Origin: Rhizaria sp. SCN 62-66
Taxonomy: Eukaryota > Rhizaria, unplaced
Assembly (NCBI GenBank): GCA_001724265.1
Contig: MEDY01000161.1
Location: 1-64,000, forward strand
Length of the DNA stretch: 64,000 nucleotides
Direction: 5' to 3'
Of this stretch, positions 11,069 through 23,787 are shown piece by piece (the stretch's first letter is position 1; every line of letters begins with the position of its first letter). The notes under the pieces are model-generated. The model saw nothing but the letters and a program-made list of their open reading frames with translations. It was not told the DNA's origin and did no database searches. The position numbers and the translations under genes are program-made.

Positions 11069-13667
11069 TTACGCGTGCGTGTGGTGCGCCGCAGGTCCCA
11101 CGGCAGCGGCCGCCGCCGCTGCCGCACCAGACGCGGCTTTGCTTGCAGCCGCCGTGGACGACGCGAAAAGCCCGCCCGTCAGCGCAGCGGCGGCGCGACG
11201 CTTAATCTCACCCCAGAGCATACGGCGCTCGATACCGACGCCGCCGAGCATGTTGGAGTTTTCCTTAGCACGGCGGATGAGGTACGGCAAAACGTCCATC
11301 ACAGGGCCGTAAGGAACGTACTTGAACGCGCGGAGCCCGTGGCGGGCGAGCGTGTAGGTGAGGTGGTCAGCCATGCCGAGGAGTTGACCGAAGCACACGT
11401 TGCCGCGCACGGCTGCGACCTGGGCAGGGGTGTGGATTCCGTCACTGGCTAAAGACTCGAGACGTGAGGCCACGTGTTCCAGGGACGTCTGGTTGTGGGA
11501 CGCGATCAACAGCGCCACACGCGGCTCCGGCGCAGCAGCAGCGGAACTCGTGCCGATATTCATGGGTGTCTCTGCAGCAGCAGCAGCAGCAGGAGCGCCT
11601 GCGCCGGAACTCGCGACGGTATTCACGACGGGGGCACTCGCGTCGATGGAGGCAATGAGAGCGTCGAGGACAAGATCCGTCGTTGCGAAATAACTCGCAT
11701 GCGTCTGCTCGATCGTATCCCACACGGGGGACGGCTGGCCGAGGCTCTCGGCGCGAATCCGCTCCGTGTCCATGTACGCACCGCGGACGAGCTTGGCGGC
11801 CCAGACCCACCCCTCGCGCTTGGCGAGCGCGAGGTCAGCGGCGACACGGGCCGGAGCGTCGCGGAGATAGCATTGGTACGTGTTCCAGACCGTCGCGGCC
11901 GTGGTGTTGTGGGCGCGCTGCATGTCCACCACGAAGGCGTCGATCAGAGGCTGGAAGTAAGTCTGTTCAGCGTCAACAAGGAGACCGACTTGGGCGGCAG
12001 CGGCGGCGCGCGCGACGGAGTCGAGACGTTGGGCGACACGGGCGACGCGGCGCTCGTCCTCTGCGTCCCAAAGGGCCTCGGAGCGAGTTCCTAAAAATAT
12101 AGCAAAAAGCACAAAATATATATATTGTATATAAAGAAGCACAAAATGAGTGATCATTGAATGAGACTAAACTAATTCATTACAAAATACTGAAATACAC
12201 AGTGAAATAAAACAATTAAATTGATACCCGCGCATATATCGGAGATATATTCGAAGACGTACCGGGAGGCAGAAGCACAGCCGCGAGCCCAGTGCCAGCC
12301 GCCGCATGGCGCGCCAGCATCTGGATCTGCGACAGCGAGAAGCCCAGTGCCCAGTCCTTGGCCGACACACCGGCGGTGGGGTCCTCAGCAGAGGCGAGGA
12401 GACGGGCGGCCGTGGCGGCGCGGTCGGGGGCGGGGAGCGCGGGGAAAGTGGCCGCGAGGAAGGCAGCGAGGGGCTCAGCGGTGAGGCGGAGAGGGGCGGT
12501 GGCAGAGAGGTCGACGCCGGTGGCGGGGGCCGGGGCGGCGGAGGGGAAAGCGGGCGCGGGGAAAACCGCGCGGAACGCGTTGACTAGAGTGGTGCCACGC
12601 TCCAGAAGCACGGGATCGGCCAGCGCGGTGAGCTTGATCGCGCTGAAGCCAGCCTCGGACCCCTTGGCAGCGACCTTGGCAGCGGCGTCGTGGTTGTGGG
12701 ACGTGTTGGCACTGTCGTATGAGTCGCGGACAGCAGTGATACACTTGAGGAAAAGCTGCTCGTGGTGGTCACAGCTGGCTTCGACGGACTTGGAGTAGCG
12801 AGGGTGCCCCTTTTCGCTCACATCAGCCATCGCAGACGCCGTGTTCGCGGCGGCCGGCGTGTTGACACCGGCGGCGCTTGTTGAGTCAGCAGAGTTGGCA
12901 GCGGCGGCAGCGGCGGCGTTGAAGGCGCCGGTGGCGGTGGGGGAGCTCGCGAGGTCGGCCTCAGCGGCGTAGTCGAGGATACCGCCGATACCAGACCGCT
13001 GCAGGCGTGCGATGGTCGGCTTGATCGACTCACCGTCCTCACCAGCGCAGAAGTGGGCGAAGAAGGTAGGCCGCATCATCGCCGCGACGGCCGCGTCGCC
13101 CAGGGAGCGGCGGGCGGCGCGGACGAGAGCGTCGGAGTGGGTGACGAGGGGCTTGACGCCACAGAGAGCGAAGATGGCCAGGGCGCGGGCGAGAGCGGAG
13201 GTGGGGAGAGCGGCATAGGCGGTCCGGGTGTCCGTGAAGTCTATCTTATCGCCCGCAGAGGAGGAAGAGGACCCGGCGACGGCGGAGGAGACGCCCGAGG
13301 AGGAGGAGAGGGCGCGGGTGGAGCCGCGGAAGAAGCCCGGGGGGAATGACGTGGCCTGCTGGGCATGGTGGGCGGAAGCCCCGACACTGCCGTTGACGCA
13401 AGACGCGGGGGAGCGGCGGCTCAGTGGAAACTGCTGCTGCGAGGAAGAGGAGCGCGCAGCGGCGAGAGGGAGACTGCTGAGGGCAGCGCGCGGGCCACTG
13501 GTGACTACGCCAGAGGCGGAGAATGACGGGTCATTGTGCTGGGCGTGGCAAGGAGAAGTGAGGACGACTGGAGTCCGACGTGCCACAACCCCGCTGCGGG
13601 AGACAGCGAGGGCACGGAACGAAGTGCAGAAGTACTTGGAGGTGGAGCGGGTAGAAACGAAGGCCAT
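11069..13667 (-). CDS. PRODH: Proline dehydrogenase, mitochondrial, two exons
   Basis: FAD-dependent oxidation of L-proline to pyrroline-5-carboxylate, the first step of proline catabolism, normally at the mitochondrial inner membrane. Exon 1 is 13667-12263 (ATG start MAFVSTRSTSK) and exon 2 is 12090-11069, ending TAA; the 172-base intron has a GTACGT donor and a TTTTTAG acceptor, and the phase (1) matches. Spliced length is about 808 aa, longer than the usual 450-600 because of Ala/Ser-rich inserts. Family blocks seen in order are SGIGGILDYAAEADL, GFSAIKLTALADP, LLVDAEQTYFQP, AAKLVRGAYMDTER, ASHNQTSLEHV, CFGQLLGMADHL and the substrate-binding segment KYVPYGPVMDVLPYLIRRAKENS. The Arg/Ser/Ala-rich N-terminus with few acidic residues fits a mitochondrial targeting peptide. 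The enzyme core is intact, so it is probably functional. Confidence 0.93.
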
Positions 13668-15078
13668 TAACTTCTCGGAAGACTAGAACCCCGAGAAAAA
13701 ACTATGGTGTGGTGGGACAGAGGGGGCGCACGGAAAAGGGCCAGGAAAGGGATAATTTGAGCGATTTGGTGATACAAAAGAGGTGAATATAGGTAAATTA
13801 AATGTGCTTGATTCCAATAAAGTGTGAAGCAAACGTTTCTAGGGAGAGAAATGAGCGATTTTAAAGGCCGGAAAAAAAAAGTCTGACGAGCGTCGCCTCG
13901 AAGCGCGAAGCGCGGCTGAGGTCAATACAGGTCATATCCACCGTCGAGAGCAAAAACCAAAATACTCAACGTGGCAAACTCACAGTTCTAATTAGAATTG
14001 TAAGCGCCGCACTTAGAGGACAGCGGCGGGCTTGCCACGATTCCTTTTTCCAAAGTTGTCTCATGGCTTTCCGGCACGCCACCTGCCTCTGACCGAGGGG
14101 CTGTGTGGCCCTTACCACTTGAACCGCTCCCCGCCCCCTCGGCATGCTATTAACGCTGCTTTGGGGACCGGCGTAGATTGTGTTAGGACGGTTTGATAGC
14201 AAACAGGGGCGTTGATGTGCACGTAGTGTGGCCTTCTTGGCGGTAGTCCGCTCTCTCCATGCCCCCAAGTGCCCGGGACGGGAATGGGAAAAAAGCAGCG
14301 AGGCAGCCGAGCTGGCCCTTACAGGGAAATGGACGCCATATGCAAGGTAGAGAGCCGCGTGGACTAATAAAGAAGCGTTAATGAGCCAAACCTATAGATC
14401 TAGGCCCGAGTTGCTCTTTGTGCTCTATCTCTGCGCCTATACGGCGCACGGTTCAGACCGAGAAAGTAACCTCGGCTTCTCCTGCCACGAGCTAAAGCTC
14501 GAACATCGTTTTCGGGCCCTATCCCCAGCCATTTTCTTTCCATCTATCGACCCGAAACTAAGATATATGATACCTAAGCTCACTTAATACCCTGACAAAT
14601 AATAAATTTCGCCAAAATAATCTCACCAGTCACGAAAACCTCGTTTACCTCTGCGCTCTGAGAACGCCTCTTAAAAAAACGCCAGTGGTGGAGGGTCCTA
14701 CTGTCGTGGACAAAAAACGACGTCGTCTCTGCTTTTATCGGTCCGCTGTCTGGCTGCTGTCTGGCTGGCTGGTAAGTCAGTCGCTCGTTACTGTTGGACT
14801 ATAAAAGACGCAAGTGCAGTCACGTCTACCGTCGTCACTTTGCGTTGTTAAACCGACTATGTATTTTCAAACACGTTTTGTTTTATATTTCGTCATAGTA
14901 TCCTCACAGGACCTTGTCTTGCCTCTCATTTCCACCGCTAAAGTCAGCCTCACTTCCACTCTCGACAACACCAAGAGTCGAAAGCATAGCACGTCTCCGC
15001 TCAGACCCTCGCTCATCTCCAACAACTCCCTGGCTCCCCCCGAAGCTTGACTGGTTGCTATTGTTTTTCATTGCTGCG
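13668..15078. other. Divergent promoter region with a GC-rich, structured non-coding segment
   Basis: Lies between the divergent proline dehydrogenase and Asn-rich protein genes. The middle (about 13980-14560) is unusually GC-rich for intergenic DNA and contains a strong hairpin at 14093-14142 whose arms are CCGAGGGGC and GCCCCCTCGG. I tested it by eye for U snRNA, SRP, 5S and RNase P signatures and found none. A TATA box lies at 14800. An AG at 14909-14910 preceded by a pyrimidine-containing stretch could be the acceptor of a 5' UTR intron. Confidence 0.5.
14800..14807 (+). promoter_or_regulatory. TATA box of the Asn-rich protein gene
   Basis: TATAAAAG, preceded by GC-containing sequence and 272 bases before the ATG at 15079. 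It is the clearest canonical TATA box in the window. The distance leaves room for a leader of about 250 bases, possibly with an intron. Confidence 0.6.
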
Positions 15079-16866
<1,788 letters not shown>

Positions 16867-17078
16867 GTGACCGAACATCAAAAAGCAAGCAAGAACTTGA
16901 CTTGAAGACTCAAGTTTAAGTTCGCTATAGCGCGATCACTCCAATTATCTAGACATGATTATGGTTATATAGACACAAAATTTTAATTAAATACATTTTC
17001 TAACGTTTATTCTTTAAAACTGCACATTATACTAATATCTTGGCATTTGCAGCCACTTATCGGTCAACCCACCAGTCC

Positions 17079-19634
17079 TCAATCACTCTCAGAGTCACTA
17101 CTACTGTCATCATTATGATCGTTAGTACTCCCGAAACAAATACCAATTTCGTCCGCCACATCTCCCATTACCTGCGCTGCAAACCGGATCTCAGTTTCTG
17201 AATGTGCAGCTGACACGCATAACCGTGCGCGCGCGCTGAGAATCGGCACTCCAGGATATCCAGCCACGACCACGGCGACACCCCGCTCCTGCACGCCCCG
17301 TGCAAACGCCGCGAGCGCTGCAGGAGTGTACAACACAACAGCTAGCACAGGGCAACCGCGGTCTGCAAGCACATGGAGCCCGCGCGCGCGCAGTAGTTTC
17401 CGCAAAAGGGCTGTGTTGCGGCGCAATCGAGCCAAGCGAAGTGCTGCTGCAGCTGAGGGCCTGCCAGGAAACTCTACCACGCTCTGCAGAGCGTTAATCT
17501 CACCCACCTGCACACAGTCACCTGTCACCGCAGTATTCCCATCCCATGAGCTCTTTGGCCTCCCCTCCCTACTGTTGAAGCTACTGCTGTTGCAGTTGTT
17601 GCTGTTGTTGCTGTTGTTGCCGCATCCAACAAGTTCTTCAAGTGCTGCAACAGCTTGCGCGACGACAGGCGGAGACAGTGCCGCACCGCCCGCCGCTGTG
17701 ACGGCACATCGAGAGCGCACAAACGCTACGGTACGCGCAGGCCCTGCGATATACCCACCTGTAGCACCAAACGCCTTGCTAAGCGAGCCCGCCACAAGTG
17801 CGATGGAAGCGGGGGACACACCAGCAGCTTCGCAGGCGCCGCGCCCGTTGAAACCCACAGAACCGGCTGAGTGGGCTTCGTCCAAGTACAAGTGACACCC
17901 GTAGCGACGCGCGATGGCGGTTAAACTGCGCAATGGACACAGGGCACCATCCATAGAGTAGAGGCCCTCCACTGCAACAATAATTCGACGCCACGGCACA
18001 ACACGCGTCTTACGCGAAGTAGTTTCATTTGACGTGCAGTCACTTGCTTGCTTTGATAGACCTTTGCGTGACAATAGTTGCATGTTCGCGAGTGTGATCT
18101 CGTGAGCAAAGGGTTCACTGCCCCACGGTGTGTCGCTGGAAGGCGGCTTGACTTCTTTCCCTGAGCGCGGCTTAACTTCGCGTCCCTTTAGGATCGCATC
18201 ACGCACAGCAGCTTCAAGCGCAGTAGCATTGTTATGCGCAAAAGACCTGCTTTCAGCGCCCGCAGCTGCTGCGCCAGCTTTGAGTGAAGTGTGACACCTT
18301 TCGTCGTAGAGTAGCAGAGCACCACTACAGCTATCTTCATCTTCACTGTTGTCGTGATTGTCACTGTTATAACAGTTGCCGTCTGTGATATGACTAGAGT
18401 TGCGGCTCTTGTTGTTGTAATACGCCCCTAAAAGAGCAGGCAGCACTGCTAGATTTGTCGAGTATCCAGATGGACACAGCATCGCTGCCTCTTGTCCGTG
18501 TAGCTTTGCCAACAGCTGTTCCAGCCGTAAGTGCAGCGACGTTGCGCCGACACCGTCACTGACGTTTTGGCCGAGTTCGTCAACGCAGACTGTACGCTGC
18601 TGGCTAACTCCGCTATCATCGGGACTGTTTGTGTTTAAGCAAACGGGCTTATCAACATGAGTGTGGTTGTGCTTGTGACTGATAGCCGTACTATAAGCAC
18701 CAGAGGGAGCACAGGCTGTCACGCCATACTGCTCTAATGCGGCCATAACAGCTCTGCGGCTGCGTTGACCCACTGCATCCTGCTCACAGTCACTCTGTTC
18801 ACAGTCACTTGACTCACGTGTTGCTGCTGTTGCGCTCTTACGTCGGTCAACCATCTGAGCATCAGTTGCGGGAGATTGAGCTGAAGTTAGGCCGGAACGC
18901 GGCTTAATAAAAGCTACTGCGGGTGAGACTGTGGGCACCAGTCCCAGATAGTTATACGAGCCTAGATTAACGCACGCTACTGCACGTCCTGTTAGCTCTG
19001 CTTCTAGACTGTAACACGTTGTAAACCTCCGCACGGCACTGACTACACCACTCAGTGACAAGAACGTCTTCGTAGCGGTCTCAGACCTTGACTCAGAAGA
19101 AACAGACTGTAATTTGGGTGAGCGTAATAGTGACGCCGTACAAGGACCTGCGGGATCTGCAACTGAGACGGGTGATTTAGGTGCGCGTAATAGCAGAGTG
19201 GCGCGGGGGCCAGGAGGGCCAGCGACTGGGATATGGAAGCAATCGTGCACGCGGCCATATGTCCGTCGTGTGATAAAATCATCAATTCCGCCTACTAACG
19301 GCGGCAACGCGATTTCTTCAGTCAGCACCGTGGCTTTGTGTGAGTGGGCCACGCAGCAGCAGCGAGAGAGGAGTGATGAGGCGGTCGTGTGGAGCTTGGT
19401 GATGAGGTAAGAGGCGATATCACGGAGTAAACCGGAGATAAGGAGTAGCAGCCAGCCTAGAACAGTTACCACAGCCACATATATAGGCGGACGCGGAGTA
19501 GGGGCGCGGGAAAAGAGCTCACGTGTGTCATCATCGTTGTTGCTACGCTTGCTGTGTGTCAAAGGCGTGCGGGAGCCAGCGGAAGCGGCGGTGGCGTCGC
19601 ACCGGCGCGGAGACATATGCGGCTTCTTTGGCAT
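17079..19634 (-). CDS. LCB2: Serine palmitoyltransferase subunit 2-like PLP enzyme, 851 aa
   Basis: Alpha-oxoamine synthase family. The expected reaction is condensation of serine with a fatty acyl-CoA, the first step of sphingolipid synthesis, at the endoplasmic reticulum. Residues 51-72 (IYVAVVTVLGWLLLLISGLL) form one membrane span followed by RDIASYL, the arrangement seen near the N-terminus of LCB2/SPTLC2. Further blocks are NLGSYNYLGL, ALEQYGVTACAPSGAYST, LLAKLHGQEAAMLCPSGYST, the PLP-stacking/binding LYLDEAHSAGS (D585, H588) and the Schiff-base lysine in GSLSKAFGATGGYIAG (K620). Because the lysine is present, this is the catalytic LCB2-type rather than the LCB1-type subunit. It is about 290 residues longer than a typical LCB2; the extra sequence is in Ser/Asn/Asp-rich inserts between the conserved blocks. 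Single exon, ATG start, TGA stop. An ALAS- or KBL-type member is less likely because of the N-terminal membrane span. Confidence 0.85.
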   Translation of the reverse strand: MPKKPHMSPRRCDATAASAGSRTPLTHSKRSNNDDDTRELFSRAPTPRPPIYVAVVTVLGWLLLLISGLLRDIASYLITKLHTTASSLLSRCCCVAHSHKATVLTEEIALPPLVGGIDDFITRRTYGRVHDCFHIPVAGPPGPRATLLLRAPKSPVSVADPAGPCTASLLRSPKLQSVSSESRSETATKTFLSLSGVVSAVRRFTTCYSLEAELTGRAVACVNLGSYNYLGLVPTVSPAVAFIKPRSGLTSAQSPATDAQMVDRRKSATAATRESSDCEQSDCEQDAVGQRSRRAVMAALEQYGVTACAPSGAYSTAISHKHNHTHVDKPVCLNTNSPDDSGVSQQRTVCVDELGQNVSDGVGATSLHLRLEQLLAKLHGQEAAMLCPSGYSTNLAVLPALLGAYYNNKSRNSSHITDGNCYNSDNHDNSEDEDSCSGALLLYDERCHTSLKAGAAAAGAESRSFAHNNATALEAAVRDAILKGREVKPRSGKEVKPPSSDTPWGSEPFAHEITLANMQLLSRKGLSKQASDCTSNETTSRKTRVVPWRRIIVAVEGLYSMDGALCPLRSLTAIARRYGCHLYLDEAHSAGSVGFNGRGACEAAGVSPASIALVAGSLSKAFGATGGYIAGPARTVAFVRSRCAVTAAGGAALSPPVVAQAVAALEELVGCGNNSNNSNNCNSSSFNSREGRPKSSWDGNTAVTGDCVQVGEINALQSVVEFPGRPSAAAALRLARLRRNTALLRKLLRARGLHVLADRGCPVLAVVLYTPAALAAFARGVQERGVAVVVAGYPGVPILSARARLCVSAAHSETEIRFAAQVMGDVADEIGICFGSTNDHNDDSSSDSESD

Positions 19635-20895
19635 GAAACCAGGGCTGAAAAGAATATTATTCAGCCCACTTTTAGATCAAACTTGTTTCTGCTATGGAAC
19701 GCTTTAGAAATACGAAAATATGAAGAAAAGATGCACCGGCCGCGTGAGAATGAAGGCGAAGCAAGAGGTGTTGGAGTCGTTGCCGAGCAAGTTATCGGAA
19801 ACGCAAACCCCGACTTTTATCATCGTGATTATAGAATTTTCAAATAATATTTCAAGATATCAGCTTATTTAACTTTGGTTACAACTGCAATTTGAAATCA
19901 AACGTCGCAAATCACGGAGATATTCAGCAATAACAAATACTTCAGTGATGACGAAAAACAAGAAACAAACAGCTGTATCATCGAGTGGACTCCATGTAAC
20001 TGATTAGCGCATTTATATTGTTGAGTATGATATAACTTGGGTCTATACTTTTATCATCGCATAATTTTTGTTTACATGACTTATCTGTACATATTTTATC
20101 CCTTGAAACAGCAGTCCCTATAGCAAACAGCTCTTGAAGATGTTCACACCATGGCATATCTTGCGTATATAAAGAGCTATCTTAGATCTGACATTTTATT
20201 ATGCGTTTAAACAATATTTTAATCAACATATTGCATTTATACGACGATATATAATGACGATCAAGCATGGCAGCATGTCACGGGCAATTTTGCTGTCGGC
20301 AAATTTGCTCGTGGCTGGTGCGCGGCGCGACGGGCGCTTTTGTTGAGCAGCTTCGCGATTGACTTATATTGCGGTGAATCCTCCGTTAATTGGAGGTTTT
20401 CGCCTACTTCCCAAAACAACTCGTGTATATATATTTATGCATATTAATTATATTTCAAAATACTCTTATTGAATAACGAAGTTCACTTTTTCCGATCACC
20501 GTCGTCCGACGAGTCACTGCCACGCCCACACACTCCTTCCTTTTCTCCCGTCACTCTCACTTCATCTTCTTTCCCCCACATCTCTCGCCTTAGCACGCCA
20601 TCATCCCGCAACTGCACCCTTTCCGAGGCATGCTCCAGTGTTTGCTTTGCGCGATATAACCACTCTGACGCATCCCCCTCCCAATTGTTTGTCTTTAGTC
20701 GTGACCGTCGCCCGCCCGTTGCCTACCCCCGGTGATCGACTCAAGTCAAACACGCTCGTCTCTTCTGACCCAACTGCGCGCCATCGCTAGAACACTGCTT
20801 GACAGCCACGTTTTCGAGTGGTCTGTTGAGTTGGTCTTCTTGGCCCTGCAGAAACGATGATTCGCGCAAATTAGTTCCTCGAAGCTATCTTTAAC
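19635..20895. other. Divergent promoter region
   Basis: AT-rich DNA between the leftward LCB2-like gene and the rightward membrane-protein gene. A short GC-rich patch at about 20278-20345 is the only compositional feature. The C/T-rich open frame at 20469-20735 lacks ATG and is more likely leader or promoter DNA of the rightward gene than coding. Confidence 0.55.
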
Positions 20896-22943
20896 ATGCT
20901 CACATTGGGTACGCTACCACGCGCTCTTTCTGACCTTTAACACTTCCCCTCTCTCTTTCACGCCAACCTATTATTGCTTGAGCATTGTTGCCCTTTGCTT
21001 GAACCACGCATATTCGAAACTTCAACACACAGCTCGCAATCGTTTCATCTTGTGTGCAACTTTTGTGATTGCGTTGCGTTTCGCCACAGTCACGTGTTAT
21101 GCTTATGCTCACTCAACCATTATGACTTTATCTCATATCCCTTTTTTTCTTCTTAGTCGGCGGCCTTGTGCTGCTCGTTATTGAGTTTATTTCTAGTGAA
21201 AGCGTTTTCCTCTGGCTCCAAACCCCCGGCGGACCTGCCGTACGTGCCTTTTTCGTCATCTCAGTCTGTTTCCACGTGCTTTATCTACACCACATGCTCG
21301 CTGGCCCCTGTCTCCGCTCCGGCAGCGCCCCCGCACTTGCCCGCGCACGCGCGCACGCCCACGCCAAACGCGGTGTCGGCGGCGGTTTAATGCAAGGCGT
21401 CGTTCTGCTACACTTGGTCGTGATCTTCTTCCTGCTTGTCTGTGCTTTCACGGGACAGGATGCTGCTTTATCCATGATCACAATGTGTTTGAGTGAGCTT
21501 GCTAACGTTCCGCACACTCGCCGGACTCTGTCGGCGATTGCGCGTGAAGCTGTTGCAGCTGAAACCGCCGCCGCCGAGGCCGCTGCCGCTGAGGCGACCG
21601 CCGCTGCCGAGGCAGCAGCAGCAGCAACAACGGCTGCGCAATGCACCGATGAAAGCAGCCACAGCATCGACAGCTCTAGCAGCGACAGTAGCGATACCAA
21701 TAGCAATTGCAATAGCTCCGGCACTAACAGCCATGGCGACGAAGCCAACCCTGCCAATGCCACTGCCTCTGCCACTGCAACTGCAACTGTGACTCGTAAA
21801 GCAGCACATTCTACAACAGCTGTGGCCTCACCTGCAACTGCGTCTGTGCCTGTAGTGCCGACTGTGCAGTTATCACGCACCAAACTGACTTTGGCTGTAT
21901 TGCGCGCGCTCTGGACTTTCTTCTTCGCCTCTGCAATCGCCCCTTCGTCGTCTTTTTTGCAGCTCACTGCGTCTCACGGCAACGGCGGCCTTCTGACCGG
22001 AACTACGAGCAGCGGCAGCCACAGCAGCGGTCGCAGCCACGGCCACGGCCATCGGGCTTATGAGGACTCTGGACTGGTCAGCAGCGGCAGCACTGGCGGC
22101 GCGGGTGCGCAACGGAGGAATGCGCGCAGCGGCAGCGTCAGTCTGAGCGCCAACAGCACTGCGAAAGGCAAGGGTGCTGTTGCTGGCTCTGCTAATAATG
22201 CAGCTGCTGTTCTGGTTGGTTCTGGTAAGGACGGCAGTGGTGGGACGAAGAAGGTTCCGCTCACCCGAACTAGCAGTGGCAGCGCTATTCCTGAGCACCG
22301 AAGCAACAGCAAGAGCAACAACAACAACGATAATGTCAACGAAAACGACACTATCGATGACGGCTCAAACGACAATGATGATGACGACGACGACGAAAAC
22401 GACGGTGACGATGTGTTTGACTCGAGCACAGACAGTCGCACTGCCCCGATGAACACGCCACAAACGCACTCGCAGAGTCAGACGGCGACCGCGAGTGCAA
22501 ACAGGTCTGGTTTGCTTGCTGCCCGCGTTCGCCGTCAACAGCAAGTTTTACGCCGGACAGCGCACGGCATCGTGATCGCCACCGACTCTGACGGCTGCTA
22601 CTCGCAAGGAACCTACTCCAGCGGCTTATATTCGGGGTCCGGAACAAGCTCCGGTGGCGGCAGCAGCTCTGGCGGCCGCCGCGGATGGCGCAGCTCGGGC
22701 AGCTCAGGCCGCGGCGGCCGCAGGGGCGCGGGGGGGCCGCCAGACGTGCCTGTCCTGCTCATGTTTGTCCTTTCACGGCTCTCAATCGTGTACTTCACTG
22801 CGCATGTTGTTTTGCCTTACGCGGCGCTTGATGCGACGCGGTTGGGGCACGTGTTGTATATTCTTGTCGCGATTGCAGGCCTGGTTGAAGGATGCCACTT
22901 GCGGGATGCACCACGTGCGCTGTCGTTCTTCCGCATGTACTGA
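20896..22943 (+). CDS. Polytopic membrane protein of unknown function, two exons
   Basis: Exon 1 is only 13 bases (20896-20908: ATG, three codons and one base), then a 248-base intron with a GTACGC donor and a pyrimidine-rich TTCTTCTTAG acceptor, and exon 2 at 21157-22943. The phase-1 join gives MLTLVGGLVLLVIEFISSES, a clean first membrane helix, which is why I chose this start although exon 2 alone lacks a good ATG. Further hydrophobic helices are near RAFFVISVCFHVLYLHHML, GVVLLHLVVIFFLLVCAF and TLAVLRALWTFFFASAIA, and near the C-terminus around VPVLLMFVLSRLSIVYFTAH and LYILVAIAGLVEGCHL. A hydrophilic Ser/Gly/Asn/Asp-rich stretch of about 270 residues separates the last two helices from the rest. 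The spliced protein is about 599 aa and ends FFRMY. I do not recognise the family. Confidence 0.72.
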
Positions 22944-23268
22944 GAAATGACCGTGGACAGCAATGTTTAGTTTATTGTTTCATGACTTAAGTTGATTATT
23001 ATATTTGAACTTCATTTTGTTTATTCTCTTAGTATGGGGATACTCCTCTCCCCCGCAGTGTGATCATCGTTGGTGTTGTGACGACGACTGACAGTGGCAA
23101 ATGACTGGCCATGTCGCATCTATTTATAAGCATGCAATAGCAACGAATCAATTCAATACATAGCTACTTTTCCTTTCAAAACGATCATCCACCGTATACG
23201 ACACTGAATGTAGCGAACAATGCATCTTAAGCAGCTTTCGTAGCTAGACTGGATTTGACTCAAAATCA
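22944..23268. other. Short intergenic region between convergent genes
   Basis: About 325 bases of AT-rich DNA between two convergent stop codons. Nothing recognisable. Confidence 0.6.
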
Positions 23269-23460
23269 CTAGCCAAAACGAGGGCGACGACGAGAGTGCT
23301 TCAAAGGAGCGTCGCCACCATCACAATCGTCGTCGTCGTCGTCGTTGTCGTTGGTGCTATTGCTGTTGTTGTTCTCAGTGATAAACGCATCAATACCCTC
23401 ATGAGTACCCTCATAGGTACTGCGGCGCTGCACGATAAGCTCGCGAATTTCATCACTCAT
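23269..23460 (-). CDS. Small acidic protein, 63 aa, unknown function
   Basis: ATG start, MSDEIRELIVQRRSTYEGTHEG, then an Asn/Ser/Asp-rich segment with six consecutive Asp, and a basic tail SRRRPRFG. It ends TAG immediately followed by TGA. The N-terminal 28 residues look like a real amphipathic helix rather than noise, and the open frame is complete without splicing. No membrane segment or signal peptide is present. It could be a stand-alone small protein or one exon of a larger gene; I recognise no family. It runs in the same direction as the RS-rich gene upstream, 327 bases away. Confidence 0.45.
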   Translation of the reverse strand: MSDEIRELIVQRRSTYEGTHEGIDAFITENNNSNSTNDNDDDDDDCDGGDAPLKHSRRRPRFG

Positions 23461-23787
23461 AGCAAATCAATGCCCTTGTAATTTTGACAGCCGAGATATC
23501 GTCTTTCACAAAACAGCTCCGCTTACGTGCGATAATACAAAAGAACGTGACTTGAATAAATACTGTACATTATGTATCAACAAATCAACGCCATCAAATA
23601 GACGTATATCAAACTTGGAGAACAAAAAGAAAGCAAAGAAAGCAAATCACGGCTTTGTCCAGAGCGGCAACACATTACTCGCTATACACTCGCACTGGAC
23701 GGGGAGGACACTTAGTTAAAACATTATTTTCTTCTTCTTCTTCTTCTTCTTCTTCTTAACACTAAGAGCGCACGGCCATATGTGGTC
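23461..23787. other. Short intergenic region with (TTC)n tract
   Basis: AT-rich, containing a perfect TTC microsatellite at 23729-23757 just beyond the stop of the RS-rich gene, probably in its 3' UTR (GAA repeats on the sense strand). Nothing else seen. Confidence 0.6.
23729..23757. repeat. (TTC)n microsatellite
   Basis: About nine to ten perfect TTC units in non-coding DNA. Confidence 0.9.
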
